Below are positions 1-10,993 of a stretch of DNA of 64,000 bases, piece by piece. The position numbers and the translations under genes are program-made. The stretch is from positions 9,685,307 through 9,749,306 of the forward strand of contig NC_057920.1 of assembly GCF_018873765.1 (NCBI RefSeq). The letters are read 5' to 3'. The notes beneath the pieces were generated by a model that worked only from the letters and a program-made list of their open reading frames with translations, ran no database searches and had not been told where the DNA came from. Every line of letters begins with the position of its first letter. Positions within the stretch are counted from its first letter, which is position 1. The DNA comes from Telopea speciosissima. Taxonomy: Eukaryota; Streptophyta; Magnoliopsida; Proteales; Proteaceae.

Positions 1-234
1 GCAGGACATATGGTTTCTATCTATGAGGAAGATAGAGACTTGCAGTGATGAAGATCGCACAGGGACGAGAGTAGAGGCAATGTGCTTCCAATGGATTCTC
101 GACCAGTAGTAAAAGACAACAAGCACTCAAGTTTTAGTCGTGATTGCAAGAGTGAAGGTAGATTTCATCGGGTTTTTGAGGACCACAATTTCTTGAATTT
201 GGTCTTGGGAGTGAGAATACTGAATACCCATGTT

Positions 235-375
235 TCTTCACAGCCATCCCCAGACGGGTTTTGAGACCTGGTCCGTTCTTGGGCACAAAAACGAGAACCA
301 CTTTTGCCAAACGTTTTATTCCCTTTTCTGATCCCAAATGGAATAAAGAACGGAAAAATGGTTCTCAGGAGCGTT
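235..375. mobile_element. MITE-like inverted repeat, fragment
   Basis: The stretch has partly complementary halves: 'gagaaccacttttgccaaacg' on the left and 'tggttctcaggagcgttacc' on the right, with a 'ggaataaa' core. This is the look of a small non-autonomous DNA transposon. Target duplications were not found and the superfamily is not assigned. Confidence 0.3.
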
Positions 376-379
376 ACCA

Positions 380-660
380 AACGCAGTCTAAGCAGCTCAG
401 GGATCCACTGGTGAATCCAAGTCAAGTGCCACCGCTGGAGCTATCATCCAGGATATTAAGCAACTAAGCTCAAGTTTTGTAAATTGTCAATTGATTGCTA
501 GTATTCCCAGATGTATTAACCATGTTGCTAGTTTTGTAAATTGTCAATTTACTAGAGTGTGTGACCACATGGCCTATTCCTGCTCCTGGCTTGTCCATCT
601 CTGTTCTAAGGACACCATGAGCCTCTTACACTCTTACTGGAAGATACGGATCGGGAGAGT
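380..660 (+). mobile_element. LINE 3' tail relic (RNase H-like end)
   Basis: A conceptual reading around 430-640 gives a pattern like the end of a plant LINE RNase H domain: Ala-Ile-Ile-x-Asp-Ile, then Ile-Pro-Arg-x-Ile-Asn-His-Val-Ala. The same Arg-x-x-Asn-x-Val-Ala signature is clearer in the LINE tail at 29302-29580. A short direct duplication (tttgtaaattgtcaatt near 474-491 and 533-550) lies inside. No poly(A) tail or target duplication was found, so the ends are approximate. Confidence 0.35.
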
Positions 661-2303
661 GAAACATACGAACACAAGAAGGAAGACATCGCAACAGGTT
701 TAACGTGACTCTTCAAGGACACGAAAAAATTACAACTTTTCAAGGATGCAACGTAACTCTCCAGGATTATGGGATAGAACACTACAAGGTTCCAAAATAC
801 TCAACGGAGTAATATTTCATTAGTTCATTCTTTACCCCTTCTCCATGAGCATAGCTCTTACATTTATAAGAAATCAAAATAAAATCTAGTTCTAATCTTT
901 AAGCCTATTAAATCCTACGGCTAAGATTAATTGTAACTTAAATCACAAAAAGAAGAGAGAAAATAAATAAATAAATAAGGTACCTAACTCGTGGATGGGG
1001 TCCAAGGAACATAAAATCCCAAAAAGAAAAGAAAATAACATATAAAATTCGTCCCAATGACGGAGAACTCTCAAAACCGTCTCTCTCTCTAAATCCCACA
1101 ACTTCTTAAAATATAGCAAGGTAGATAAATAAACAAAGAGATCATGTTTAATATTCCTTCCAAAACTTCAATTTCTTGGACAACTCTCCAAATCCTAAAA
1201 TTTAGGAAGAGAAAAAATAAAGCACTCCCAATATCCCAGAATAATTAGGAAATTGTTGATGTTATAGCACTCGGTTGAGGGGAGGAAGCCATTCATACGT
1301 CGTCTTTGGGTTCTTCTTAAAAAAACTCAATCTTGTTTGCTTGGCTCGGTTTGACATGCAAGTTTGGGCCTGCATCATTATCCTCCAGTTTACGTTTATG
1401 CCCTTCCTCATCTTCCACATTCTTATGTTTCTTCTGTGTTTTTTTTTTCCTCCACAACCATTTTTGTCTCCACTTTCACCGCAACCAGTTCACCAGCAGC
1501 AACAAGACCTGCAACCATAGCATCTTCTCTTGCTAGGAGAACCACGTTCCTCAGCCACTCTGGGGGTGTTCTCATTAGGTTTTCCATGCTTATCCAACTG
1601 GCCTGCTGCAACCAATTTCTTCTTCATCTAAGCCTTAGTTTCCCTTTGCTTGTGGTTTGTATAATCATTTAAAAAAGAGGTTGAAAGTACCCAAATTCAT
1701 CAAACAAGGGGTTGAGAGTACGAAAGAAAATATTTTTATATTGTTATAGAAAAGACACTTACTTTGTTTATCAATTTCCTCCACCATCTCATTGCTAATT
1801 TGAATATCTTCTCATCTATCTTTCAAGAAAATGAAAATAAATTTTCAGTAATTGAAAATTTGCAGCAGGTATCCATGGTCATAAATGAGAACTAATAGGA
1901 CTTTGCTCTTAGTCGAAGGTGGGGATTTACTATAGTTTTTGCCAATGGAATTTCCACTGATCTACTAATAGAGAAAGAGACTTAATATGCGGCAACTACC
2001 ATTCAAAAAATTGGTTTATCATTATAACACTAGAGGTCTGAGTTTCATTTAAATCCTTCAGGGAATTCATTTTAATTTTACTTTCCTATCATAGCAATTA
2101 CATTTACATGCACATGACAAAAAAAATGAGATGAAAAACAAAAGAAAGAGAAACACAGTTGTTAATGCAAGTTACATGATTCAAGGTTGTAATCCTGGTA
2201 TTTATTGTTTACAAATAAAATAAAAATAAAATAAAATAAAATAATATTAATAATAATAATAATAAATAATCTTGGGTATTTATTGCAATCATAAAAATAT
2301 TTT
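661..2303. other. Intergenic, no supported gene
   Basis: AT-rich sequence with short open frames only. A frame on the minus strand at 1423-1611 has coding-like composition (it reads Glu-Trp-Leu-Arg-Asn-Val-Val-Leu-Leu-Ala-Arg) but matches no family I recognise. It has no start context or neighbouring exon I can support. An AATAA/AAT-rich simple repeat lies at about 2216-2268. Confidence 0.4.
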
Positions 2304-2524
2304 GGGAAGTGCCTCTTGGCATGGTAGTGGCTTCCAACAGTGCAGTGGGTGCTGGCCTAAGTCCAAGGGAGAAGTCGCTGGTTCGACTCTTCACCCCATC
2401 GGATGTTAGACGTCTTTGTTCCCCCCCCCTCTCCTCTTGAAGCAGGGACGCCATCCTAGCTGTCTTCTTGGGCTGTCACCCCTAGTGGTCTATGGACCCT
2501 CGGTAGGTCTAATAAAAAAAATTT
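2304..2524 (+). mobile_element. tRNA-derived SINE
   Basis: A pol III-type head carries an A box (tggcatggtagtgg) and a B box (ggttcgactc) about 60 bases apart. The body ends in an A-rich tail (taataaaaaaaattt). The direct repeat aaatattt flanks it at 2295-2302 and 2525-2532, which fits a short target-site duplication. About 220 bp is normal for a plant SINE. The family name is not assigned. Confidence 0.7.
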
Positions 2525-2811
2525 AAATATTTCACTTAATATTATCTGAAGAGGGTTTAAGTTCATAGCCCGTCATCTTTTTTCTTAATTTCTTTCAGCT
2601 CCTTATTGAGTTTTTTCTTCCTAGTTGACAAGCAGTCGGGCAGTAACTAGAAGTGTTGCCCAAAGAAACCTATATAAAAAAAACTGGCTCTGTTAATTTT
2701 TTATTGGCACATGATAAAGCAAGTGAACTAAATTGAAATTATTTGAAAGTGTACAACTGTATTCCCTACCGATAAGTCAAGTAAGACCACAGAAGATGTG
2801 CTGATTATCAG

Positions 2812-2969
2812 GAGTCTCCATAGATACACATGGGCAGGATAAAGATTGAATTTGAGACTGGAATTTAACATGTAGCTAATCTAAATCATAGAGTGTCCAT
2901 AGCTATACGTGGGCCGGATAAAGATTGAATTTGAGATTGGAATTTAACATGTAGCTGATCTAAATCATG
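2812..2969. repeat. Two-copy tandem duplication, 79-bp unit
   Basis: Units 2812-2890 and 2891-2969 are nearly identical and share 'ggataaagattgaatttgag' and 'ggaatttaacatgtagct'. They differ at a handful of positions, so the duplication is not very recent. No open frame spans it. Confidence 0.8.
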
Positions 2970-3004
2970 TCCTAAGTATCAAACAATAAGACCAGTGCCG
3001 TTGC

Positions 3005-4180
3005 AATGAAGTTTAATGATCGTTGATGTGATTGTGTGGAGACGAAGCCCTCGCTCGCTCTCAGATTCTCTCCAAGTGTTGCATTCCGATGATGGAACAG
3101 ACGCCGTAAGCTAGATTCGTCTCATGGAAATCGAAGTATTTCCTAGGGTTTTGATAGATTCTGCTCCAATTGTGTGTGATTGCTAAACCACACATCGACA
3201 TCTTTCTCTCCAACTAGGGTTTTTGCGCCGTTGTCTCATTGAACCAGACAATCGTCCTAAGAGGATTGCGATTTGGCGTGTTTCATCTCCGCCGTTTGGT
3301 GCGTGTAGTTTTCTCCACTGTTTGTGCGTGTAATCCATTCTCCTCCTTCCTTCTCGGCACCTTCCACCATGATCCTTGGCACCGTCATCGATGATGATGC
3401 CGACGACCATTTCATCTTTTTGAGTCTGCAAGCCATCCGCCCTACTCCCACCATGGTTGTCACCACCATTACGTTCTGCCTTACCCCTTCCCCTCCCCCT
3501 CCCCCTCCCCTAAAGCTCCCGTTCTGTGGTTGATTATGGCTTTTAGCAATAGTCGACAAAACAAGGAAGGTTTTTCTGTTTTCTTTGTTTATGTGTTTTC
3601 AGGTGTTACCATCTATGGTGCTGATGGTACCACAGTTATCATCGGCTTCGTTGCTCCAGTCGTCGTTCAATCCTCAACAACCCTCTCCTGTCGCCAGATG
3701 AAGCTCCATTCGCCGGTCTAGCAGATCATTGCAGATCTGTTCGAAAGTAAGCTGTGGCAGCATTTTTGGAGGTCTTCTTGCTGTCAATCGAAGCTCCACT
3801 CGTCGATCCAATAGACTTTTGCCAACCCGACAAGTTTGTTTGAAAGTAGATTGTGGTAGCGTGTTGGCACTCATGGGCAGTGTGGCGTTGGACTGGTCGG
3901 CACGTATGGGGCCCCCTCTATTGGCACGTATGTGCATGCACTTCATTTTGGCTCTGTCTACAACCTTTTGTCTAGGGAAGTGGTTGTGACCCAACCCCTA
4001 GTCTGGATGACCTAGTCAATGGCATGTGAGCCCGGGTCAATTTTCAATCGTTGGTTTTGGATACCATATATCCATACCTTGTGTTTATCATGTCCTCTAT
4101 CTTTTTTTTGTATCTTGATTTCCTTTGCTTAACGTTGGACGCACATGAATGAATAACCTTTTTTTTTTATAAAACAAATA
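3005..4180 (+). mobile_element. LINE-derived element, 3' tail plus possible 5' leader
   Basis: The segment 3893-4175 matches 26640-26915, including 'atgtgcatgcactt', 'cctagtctggatga', 'gtcaatggcatgtgag', 'ttggataccatatatcca' and 'gcgttggacgcacat'-like motifs, and then ends in an A/T-rich tail. This looks like a LINE 3' end. The 3005-3600 part resembles a GC-richer LINE 5' leader, and no reverse-transcriptase frame lies between. That would fit an internally deleted copy, but joining the two parts is inference. Two diverged copies of 'gaagctccattcg...' occur at 3700 and 3790, with a third trace near 4725. Confidence 0.45.
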
Positions 4181-5800
4181 AATAAATAAAAAATATTATC
4201 TAGATCACCCTTCAATGTGGCACAATTAGGTGGGTGGATCAGACATTCTTTTCTGTGTTTTGATAAATGATAATAGGGAGAGGGATGGGCTAGCAAATAT
4301 GAACGTGTTCTTAGATATCGCAGGCTCCAATTAAGTAGATGTAGGAAATCAAAATTTAGGGGAACATTTTCCTTCAATCGCAGAATCTCATCATCACTAG
4401 TGTAAGCTTATCATTAATCCCATCCTTACTGATGATAAAGATCCCAAACAGCTTTTTTCAAATCCCCATGATGGAAAACTCATTGTCTGGAGTGGTTGGC
4501 CGGATTTTCATTATGAGCTTTTCCCATTATCATCTTCATCATCACCCCCAAGATCCGAAACAGCTTTTTTCACCATTCTATGAGTTCCATCCAAACACCC
4601 AGTTGAATTCTTGAGATTATCATTTTCCATAATAGTAATAGAGGGTGTAGGCTTGTGGGGACTGAGGATATGGTAATTGGGCTGGGGTAGAAAGGGAAAG
4701 AAGATGACAGATCCGTTAATCGAAGCTTCACTTGTCGATCTAATAGACTTTCACGTTGTCTTGTTCGTATATGTACTTTAATTTCTGCAACCAAATTAGG
4801 AGTTATAAGGGGATGGATTCAGGGGTAGGGGAAGAAGGGTAGGGAAGGGATGCCTTATCGCACAAATGTGAATAGGATAGTCAATCCCTTGACCTCTTGA
4901 AAGCATGCACTCCACTGGCAAGCAATCGACCATCTGACCAAGCAGCTGTTCACAAAGTAGTTGATCTTCTTGGTCGCAAGGGTTCGTTTTCCAATTCCTC
5001 ACTCAACATGTCATTTATGATCTTTTTTTTTTTTAATTTCAATTATTCAACTGTGACTACTGTAGTTTTCTGTTAGTTTGTTTTTGTTTCTTCATACCTT
5101 AAAAATTCTTGAAGGTTTAAATACCTGGAATCGAGATCAGGATTGATCCTAGTATCGTCATGGATCGGTCTGGATCAGCCCCAGGCCGAGCCATATCTAC
5201 AAGAAGGCCGTCCTGGATCGATCAATTTGATCCGATTTTTAAAACCCTAGTTATGGGCTGCTATCTCAAGGTCATCACAAAGGCTTTAAAACCCAGAATT
5301 GGGATCAGCCTTCACCGATTCCTACTTGAATAGGATCAAAATCAGTGGGGAATCGGTCAAAATCCTAGAAAATGAAATTGGGAAGAAGAAGCAAGCATTT
5401 CGATAAATCTTTTTTCTCATAAAAATCTGATTAATTAGAAGGTAAATCATAAATGGTTCTACAATAAGGTTATTTGAAGAAGTTCCTTCAAGGACTGAGC
5501 CATTTCTGATTCATGCGGATTATTAATTTCCAACACCAATTTTGGAATAATCATATGCACAAGAATTCAAAAGATATTAAATTTGGTTTTTATTAAATTT
5601 CACTTTCCTTTTGCTCAAAAAAATTCATTTTCTTTTACAATTAAATTCATTTGGTTTGAAAACTAAAATAAATTTATCTGAAATTTTTTTTATCAAATAT
5701 GATAAGAATTCAAGTTTGAAAAATTCCAATTTTTTTTTCTTTGACTATGACTCACTTTCCTTTACTTGCAAGGTGCAACAAAAGGGAGCACATATGTTAT
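4181..5800. other. Intergenic, no supported gene
   Basis: Two diverged copies of a 'gatcc(g/c)aaacagcttttttca' segment lie near 4440 and 4555. The stretch 5110-5360 is rich in GATC/GGATC-type words (gatcaggattgatcc, ggatcggtctggatc) like those at 22840-23280, and is probably a transposon relic. The rest is AT-rich without readable coding content. Confidence 0.4.
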
Positions 5801-5817
5801 TTATTTATTTATTTTGG

Positions 5818-5935
5818 ATAAAAGTGTAATCACACAAACTACACACCAATCCCAAAAGATTAAGCGATTTTTAGGATCGTGAATAGCGGATATATACAAC
5901 ACATACTACACTCACATACCCGATGTGGGACTAAA
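5818..5935 (-). mobile_element. SINE-like or snRNA-promoter-like repeat, copy 1
   Basis: On the minus strand this copy begins with gtcccacatcg (5921-5931), followed 24 bases later by tatata (5891-5896). The first word equals the plant snRNA upstream sequence element, RTCCCACATCG. It then runs through ccgctattc and cttttgggattggtgtgt to a short T run (5820-5823). The body matches copy 2 at about 5960-6066. Whether it is transcribed cannot be told from the sequence. Confidence 0.45.
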
Positions 5936-5950
5936 CCCACACACCTCTTT

Positions 5951-6066
5951 TTTTTTTTTTTGATGAAAGTTTAATCACACAAACCACACACCAATCCCAA
6001 AAGATTGCTCGACTTTTAGGACTGTGGAATGGCGGATATACACAACACACACCACACTCACACATA
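5951..6066 (-). mobile_element. SINE-like repeat, copy 2, with poly(A) end
   Basis: Read on the minus strand, this copy goes gtgtggtgtgtgttgtgtat, atatccgccattcc, cttttgggattggtgtgtgg, and then a run of about 14 A. The A tail suggests retroposition by a SINE-like route. It lacks the upstream gtcccacatcg word present in copy 1, so it is probably 5'-truncated. Confidence 0.45.
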
Positions 6067-6384
6067 TGTTATTGATCAAAATAGTAAACCTAGTAATAAT
6101 ATGAATGCTGATCAAAATTGTAAACATAGTAATAATATGAATACTAAGGATTGAACTAATTCTGATTAAACCTACTGGTTTAATTGATATGACTTCGCTG
6201 AATGGACTCGTTGATGCATTAGGAATCATGGTTAATTGATGGAAACGAATAAAATGGCCGAACCGTTTTTTACTGTTCAATGGTCATGAAATCTTTTTAA
6301 CAAAAAATAAATAAAATAAAACAAAATCTCTTTAATTATTGAATGTTCTCCAAAGAGTCCATAGCTTATAGAGAATTTTAGAGA

Positions 6385-6545
6385 ATGGATCATCTGCACG
6401 TAGTAGCACGTGAACGTACATCTCTGAGCCAATCACATTTTAATTTTGTTTCCATATAAACACCTCCTTCCCTTGTAAATGGCAAAAAAAAGGACAGGTG
6501 GTTGGCGCTCACATGTACGTTCACCTGTTGGTACTTCCTAATGCA
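6385..6545. mobile_element. MITE, inverted-repeat type
   Basis: The arms are complementary: 'gcacgtgaacgtacatctct' near 6408 and 'cacatgtacgttcacctg' near 6510. The internal part reads 'ttgtttccatataaacacc'. Related copies lie at about 10115-10285 and 16665-16830. These copies are in comparable flank positions of the UGT blocks, so some may be copies by segmental duplication. Confidence 0.5.
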
Positions 6546-6955
6546 CTAGGTTCTCACTACCGTAGGAGTTTTATTATATAAAGCTCCTCTTTTTTATCCA
6601 AAAGAATGAGAAATTATTTCAAATTGGAAAGTTATATTGGTTTTAAGTGTTCCATGAGAAATTAGAATTATTATTTTTTTAATAGAAAAGAGATTAAAAT
6701 TTAGTTGCTAAAAAATCAGTTTGCTCCTTGATTTTTACGAGGATAAAAGTGTATTTTTGCTCCCAAACTTTTACAAAGCAACCGTATTAAAATATGTATT
6801 AAACACGTATCATATCATTGCCATACACGATTTATTGTATCAGAATTTTTAAAATGTATTATTATCGTATAAATCGATTAATTGTCATACGTATCCGTTC
6901 CCATATATATTATTGTCATACCGAACTTACTTACTAGGGTCTTGAATGTTCATGA

Positions 6956-8464
6956 CTACTCATGAGCTATATCGATCTCTCCCTCTTGTGATGTTCTCTC
7001 CCCTGACTTTGCTTTGGCATAACCAATCTCCCACTGCTGCGCAACATGAGAGAGCCACTCCCGAGAAGACCCACCCTCACCCACCGCTCTCAACCCACTC
7101 TCCTTCACCTCCTTCACTTTACTCCTCAGTGCTTCCCCTTCGCCTTCCTTTTCCATCACCGATCTCACAAGCTTCTCTATCTCTTCCCTTCCCACCACTC
7201 TCTTTGTTGGCAACTCCTTCGTTCTCACCGCCACCCCTACTTCCTCCTCCAGCATCGTCGCATTCATCTTCTGCTCCGCGTACAGCGGCCAAGCGATCAT
7301 TGGCACTCCGTTCACTATGCTTTCCAGCGTTGAATTCCATCCACAATGTGATAAGAACCCTCCAATCGATGGATGGCTTAACACCTCCACCTGCGGGGCC
7401 CACATGGGGACTACCAACCCTACCTCTCGGTTCCGATTCAAGAACCCGTCCGGCAGGTACCTAGACAGCTCATCGTCTCCGTCTGTGCCCCCACCCAATA
7501 CGGTGAAGAAAGCCCCATCCTTCCCTGCCGGCGGACGCACCACCCAAAGAAATCGTTTCCCACTCAGCTCCAACCCGAATGCAAACTCAATGAGTTGCTC
7601 CTCCGACAGTGTTCCGGCGCTCCCCAACGATACGAAAATCACCGACTCCACGGGTTGTTCATCCAGCCACACCAGACATTCAGCACGTGATTGGACACAA
7701 GGTGGGCCCGCGGAATTCACTATTGGACCCACCGGATAAATCGGAAGGGGCAAGATCCGACGTAGGATTGGATCCTCTCGAAGGGCTCCGAGTGTTGTTG
7801 GCTCCAAATCCTCCCACGTGTTTATCAGTATCGCATCTGCCAAGGGGAAAGTGCACCCCATACATAGATAGTACTCGTACTGGTCGTCCTTCCGGTCCAT
7901 CATTGGGTCGACCAAGTCCTCCACCCGAATCGGCTTGCAACTTGGGATGCGAACCGGTTCTTGCATGTCCACGTACTCACCCTCTATCTCTTTATGCAGC
8001 GTGGGCACATACACCGTCAACGCCAAGAACGCTGCCGTTGTCGGAATGTAAAGGTATTTGGGGATGCCAAGCTCGTCTGCGATGGGGAAAGCGTAGGTGC
8101 CGAACAATTCGACAATCAGCACAATGGGCTGCGGTGACATGGCAGCAAGAGCAGCTCTTAAGGCTGGGATTGATTCTCTGACGGTGATACTAATACGGGT
8201 GCAGGTGGATGTTTGGTTAGTGACGAAGGCCGATATATCGGGCGGCGAGAGATGGACGATGCGGATGGCGGAGGGGAGGTGTAGCGAATGAAGAAGTTGT
8301 GATTGGGCAGTGGCAGTGTGGGCTTCGGCTGAGGCGAAGAAGATGGTGGAGTGGAAGCCGTGCAGGGAGAACAAGCGCTTCGAGAGAGCTACCAGAGGGA
8401 ATAAGTGGCCCATGCCTGGACTTACAAATAGTGCCACATGTGGATTTTGATTTTGCAATTCCAT
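6956..8464 (-). CDS. UGT-1: UDP-glycosyltransferase, UGT72-like (intact)
   Basis: Single-exon 502-residue GT-B glycosyltransferase predicted to move glucose from UDP-glucose to a small phenolic acceptor in the cytosol. The N-terminal acceptor half has Ser-Pro-Gly-Met-Gly-His with the catalytic-type His20. The 44-residue PSPG box at 355-398 starts Trp-Ala-Pro-Gln, contains His-Cys-Gly-Trp-Asn-Ser and ends in Gln, the residue associated with UDP-glucose use. The partner acid of the catalytic dyad (Asp117 in UGT72B1) aligns with Glu119. The start has a strong context (gccatgg) and matches the family N-terminus. Length fits the usual 470-510. A conserved TATA lies about 55 bases upstream. Group E / UGT72 placement rests on motifs (FGT-x-AF, Val-Tyr-Pro-Val-Gly-Pro-type) and is an inference; the acceptor cannot be told. 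Confidence 0.92.
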   Translation of the reverse strand: MELQNQNPHVALFVSPGMGHLFPLVALSKRLFSLHGFHSTIFFASAEAHTATAQSQLLHSLHLPSAIRIVHLSPPDISAFVTNQTSTCTRISITVRESIPALRAALAAMSPQPIVLIVELFGTYAFPIADELGIPKYLYIPTTAAFLALTVYVPTLHKEIEGEYVDMQEPVRIPSCKPIRVEDLVDPMMDRKDDQYEYYLCMGCTFPLADAILINTWEDLEPTTLGALREDPILRRILPLPIYPVGPIVNSAGPPCVQSRAECLVWLDEQPVESVIFVSLGSAGTLSEEQLIEFAFGLELSGKRFLWVVRPPAGKDGAFFTVLGGGTDGDDELSRYLPDGFLNRNREVGLVVPMWAPQVEVLSHPSIGGFLSHCGWNSTLESIVNGVPMIAWPLYAEQKMNATMLEEEVGVAVRTKELPTKRVVGREEIEKLVRSVMEKEGEGEALRSKVKEVKESGLRAVGEGGSSREWLSHVAQQWEIGYAKAKSGERTSQEGEIDIAHE

Positions 8465-8516
8465 GGCTCCTTTCTTGGTGCAGCTGAGATATGCAGCAAC
8501 TCTGGCTGGTTTTCCG

Positions 8517-8524
8517 TTCTATAA
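8517..8524 (-). promoter_or_regulatory. Putative TATA box of UGT-1
   Basis: Minus-strand ttatagaa within ctacttatagaacgg, about 55 bases upstream of the ATG. The same block stands at the same place before UGT-2, -3, -5, -6 and -8. It is followed by a conserved leader word, agagttgctgca. Confidence 0.6.
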
Positions 8525-8699
8525 GTAGAAGAAAGATGAAGGACTTGCATGGTCCCTTCTTCACCCATGGTGGAGGAGAAATTACTTTTTGACCATAAAG
8601 ATGGGTAACGTCAGATTCCAAGAGGAGGGGTAATTTCGACCTCAAACAGTTAAAAATGGGAGTTTGTGATAGGAACGAGAATCCCATCCCATTGCATGA

Positions 8700-10114
8700 T
8701 CACATCTCATCATTGGTGAAGGAAAGGTATAGATTCGCCTGAGAATTTTTCAAGTGACTTCTCTATTTAAAAATTCGATAAATAATCACTTTTTTTTTTT
8801 TTTCTTTTAGTAATGGAAAAAATAAATAGAATCACTTTTGGGTGCATATTTTTTAGTTAAATAATGCAAAGAAATTAGGTGGCTAATAAGCATCTTTTGT
8901 ATTAATGTTGAGTTTGATAAACCTTGAAAAATATATTAGTAGTGACTAGTGAGTGACCATTCAAAAGTGGAGCCCAATAATATTCAAACTAGTGATGCTT
9001 CATCAAGTGATCTGAACCATCACCTTGCCAATAAAGATTGACAGGTAGAATTTGGGATCGCATTTTACTTTCAAGACATTTATTTCTATAAGATTGTTGG
9101 ATCAACTTTATGTATGGGATTTTCTTATGGATCGGATTTCCCTTCACCTCCTTCACCTCCTTCACCGTGGGCAAGGGTAGTTTTGACTTTATAAATAAGT
9201 GGTGGGAATGTAGCGATGACACTAAAGAACTCTTCATTTTCTTTTGGTGAAGGAAAAAACTTTAGCCTTTTCTTATTGATATGCCTTGACGTTTTGTCAA
9301 ATAATTTATAGTCTTATATTTTGTCCTTCGTATAATGGATCGAGTTTCCCTCCATCCATGGGTTCATATTCACCGAGGGACGAGAGAGTTTGAGAATGGG
9401 TAGCAGGAGGGTATTTAAGAACAAGCAAAAACCCTAGGAGGGATTTGTAAACCCTAAGAAGGTGGGTGAACCGTTCTCTCTGGGTGGAGGAAAACTGTCC
9501 TTATATAAAATATATTTTTTTCAGTAAAAATAAATCTTGTCATTATACGTATAATTGAAAATGTTTAAAGACAATGATAAATAGCTTTTGAGAATAACAT
9601 ATTAATAAGTCACTTTCAAATAATTTTGGAAACCTTTTTTCATCCCAAATTAAGAAATTTTTAGGAATAAAAATATAGTCCTTTTTAGAATTTGTGTAGA
9701 ATTACGGTAGTAATATCTTAGTCCATTAGTCTAAGACTTGCTCATCTGTGGCCCATTTTTTTTTTTTTTTTTTTTCTAAAGGTCAATAAAGTATATATTG
9801 ATATAAAAATTGTGGCATTACACAGAAGAAGACTGGAAAGCTACCAAAATGCCTTCACCAAGATCCAACCATTCACTTTCGACAATGCCATCAGTAAAAG
9901 GCCTGTCCCAAGAAAAAACTAAAGCACATACATGAAATGGAATAAATCCCCAAGACTCAAAAGACTAGGCTAGCCAAGACTTATCCATGAGGGCATGAAC
10001 TTATTATTCATGTGCCTTTTAATATAATGCCAGAGAAATGACATTGATATCATACGAAGGGAAATGGTAACCATTAATTCATAATTGTTGAGAGCTAGTT
10101 TAAAGCCACTATCA
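8700..10114. repeat. Duplicated 5' flank of UGT-1 block
   Basis: No gene. The segment 8930-9240 (gagtgaccattcaaaagt, atcaccttgccaataaagatt, ggatcaactttatgtatggga) recurs at 14505-14710 and 23460-23640, and in inverted form at about 33960-34090. The segment 9520-9690 recurs at 16295-16440. These are paralogous upstream flanks of UGT-1, -2, -3 and -5. A T run lies at about 9759-9776. Confidence 0.7.
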
Positions 10115-10285
10115 CAACAAAATGGATCTACACGTACGTGTAGGTGAACAAACACGTGAGAGTTGACCATTTATCCTCTTTGTTTTCATTAATACCATTC
10201 TTTCCCTTGCAAAGGACAAAAATAAGGACAAATGGTTACCTCTCACATGGATGTGCACCTAAAAGGAACTAGACTCCCACCGCAA
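10115..10285. mobile_element. MITE, inverted-repeat type (copy 2)
   Basis: Related to the copy at 6385-6545. Arms near 10126-10170 (cacgtacgtgtaggtgaac) and 10235-10280 (ggttacctctcacatggatg) are roughly complementary. The closest relative is 16665-16830, sharing 'tttgttttcattaatacc'. Confidence 0.45.
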
Positions 10286-10826
10286 TAGCTTAATGGAGAA
10301 AAGACGGGATCAGGTTCTCATATGAGAATCTAAATTCTGAGTCTCGTACGCTCCTTAGCCAACGCATGGCTTTTCAAAAAATAGGAAACTCATGGTAAGG
10401 GTTTGTCATTGTTTAATATTTTTTAACTTTTAATACTATAACCCACCTCTATCTCTCTCTCTCCTTTTAATATTCAATTCCAATTCTCAGTTCCTCTCTC
10501 ATAAACCATTTATTTATTTATGAGATAAAGAATGCTAACCAGTTACGTGGTTTCAATGGTTAGATACAAATCAATGTTTTTGTGCGCGAAAAGATCGTTC
10601 AACCTCTAGTGAATCGTCTTGCATTCAAATCAATGCCTCTATGTGCACTTTCATTTGCTACCATACTAGTGCAAGGGCGTATGAGATTCCGAACTCAGGT
10701 ACGAAAATCAGACCAGAATCGCTAGCCCTAGAAAATAGATCAACATTGAAGCGTAAAAAGGCACGTCAGCCATCAACCTTTCTTAAGAATTTGGCCCGTG
10801 GGGATGGAATTAATGGGCTTTACACA

Positions 10827-10984
10827 GGAATCGTTATCCTCTCCTGTAACTGCACGGTGCAGTACTGCATCGTGGCATTGCAGAGGCCATGAGGCACAGC
10901 GCGCCCCACATAGTGCACATGGTCTCTGCAACCGACACACAATGCAGTACTGCACCGTGCAGTAACTGCATAGGATAAAAATTC
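10827..10984. mobile_element. Hairpin MITE with 9-bp target duplication
   Basis: A 158-bp near-palindrome. Its arms share ctgcacggtgcagtactgca and its ends read ggaatcgttatcct and, inverted, ggaatttttatcct. It is flanked by ctttacaca at 10818-10826 and 10985-10993. The paralogous flanks near 25730 and 40885 read gggctttacacagacctgatt without it, so they are empty sites. A 9-bp duplication fits Mutator-like transposition, and 8 bp (hAT) is possible if the shared c is excluded. Confidence 0.8.
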
Positions 10985-10993
10985 CTTTACACA

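Noticed and set aside
1423-1611. Minus-strand coding-like frame as a gene
   Set aside because: It is short, has no recognised family, and no adjoining exon or promoter could be supported.
3257-3559. Gly/Arg-rich minus-strand open frame
   Set aside because: It lies in what looks like a GC-rich LINE leader, shows low-complexity composition, and has no start context or homologue recognised.
6946-8487. Long plus-strand open frames opposite UGT-1 (and the same pattern opposite the other UGTs)
   Set aside because: They are antisense shadows of the GC-rich UGT codons. They recur at the same place in each paralogue, have no family motifs, and break wherever the UGT has indels.
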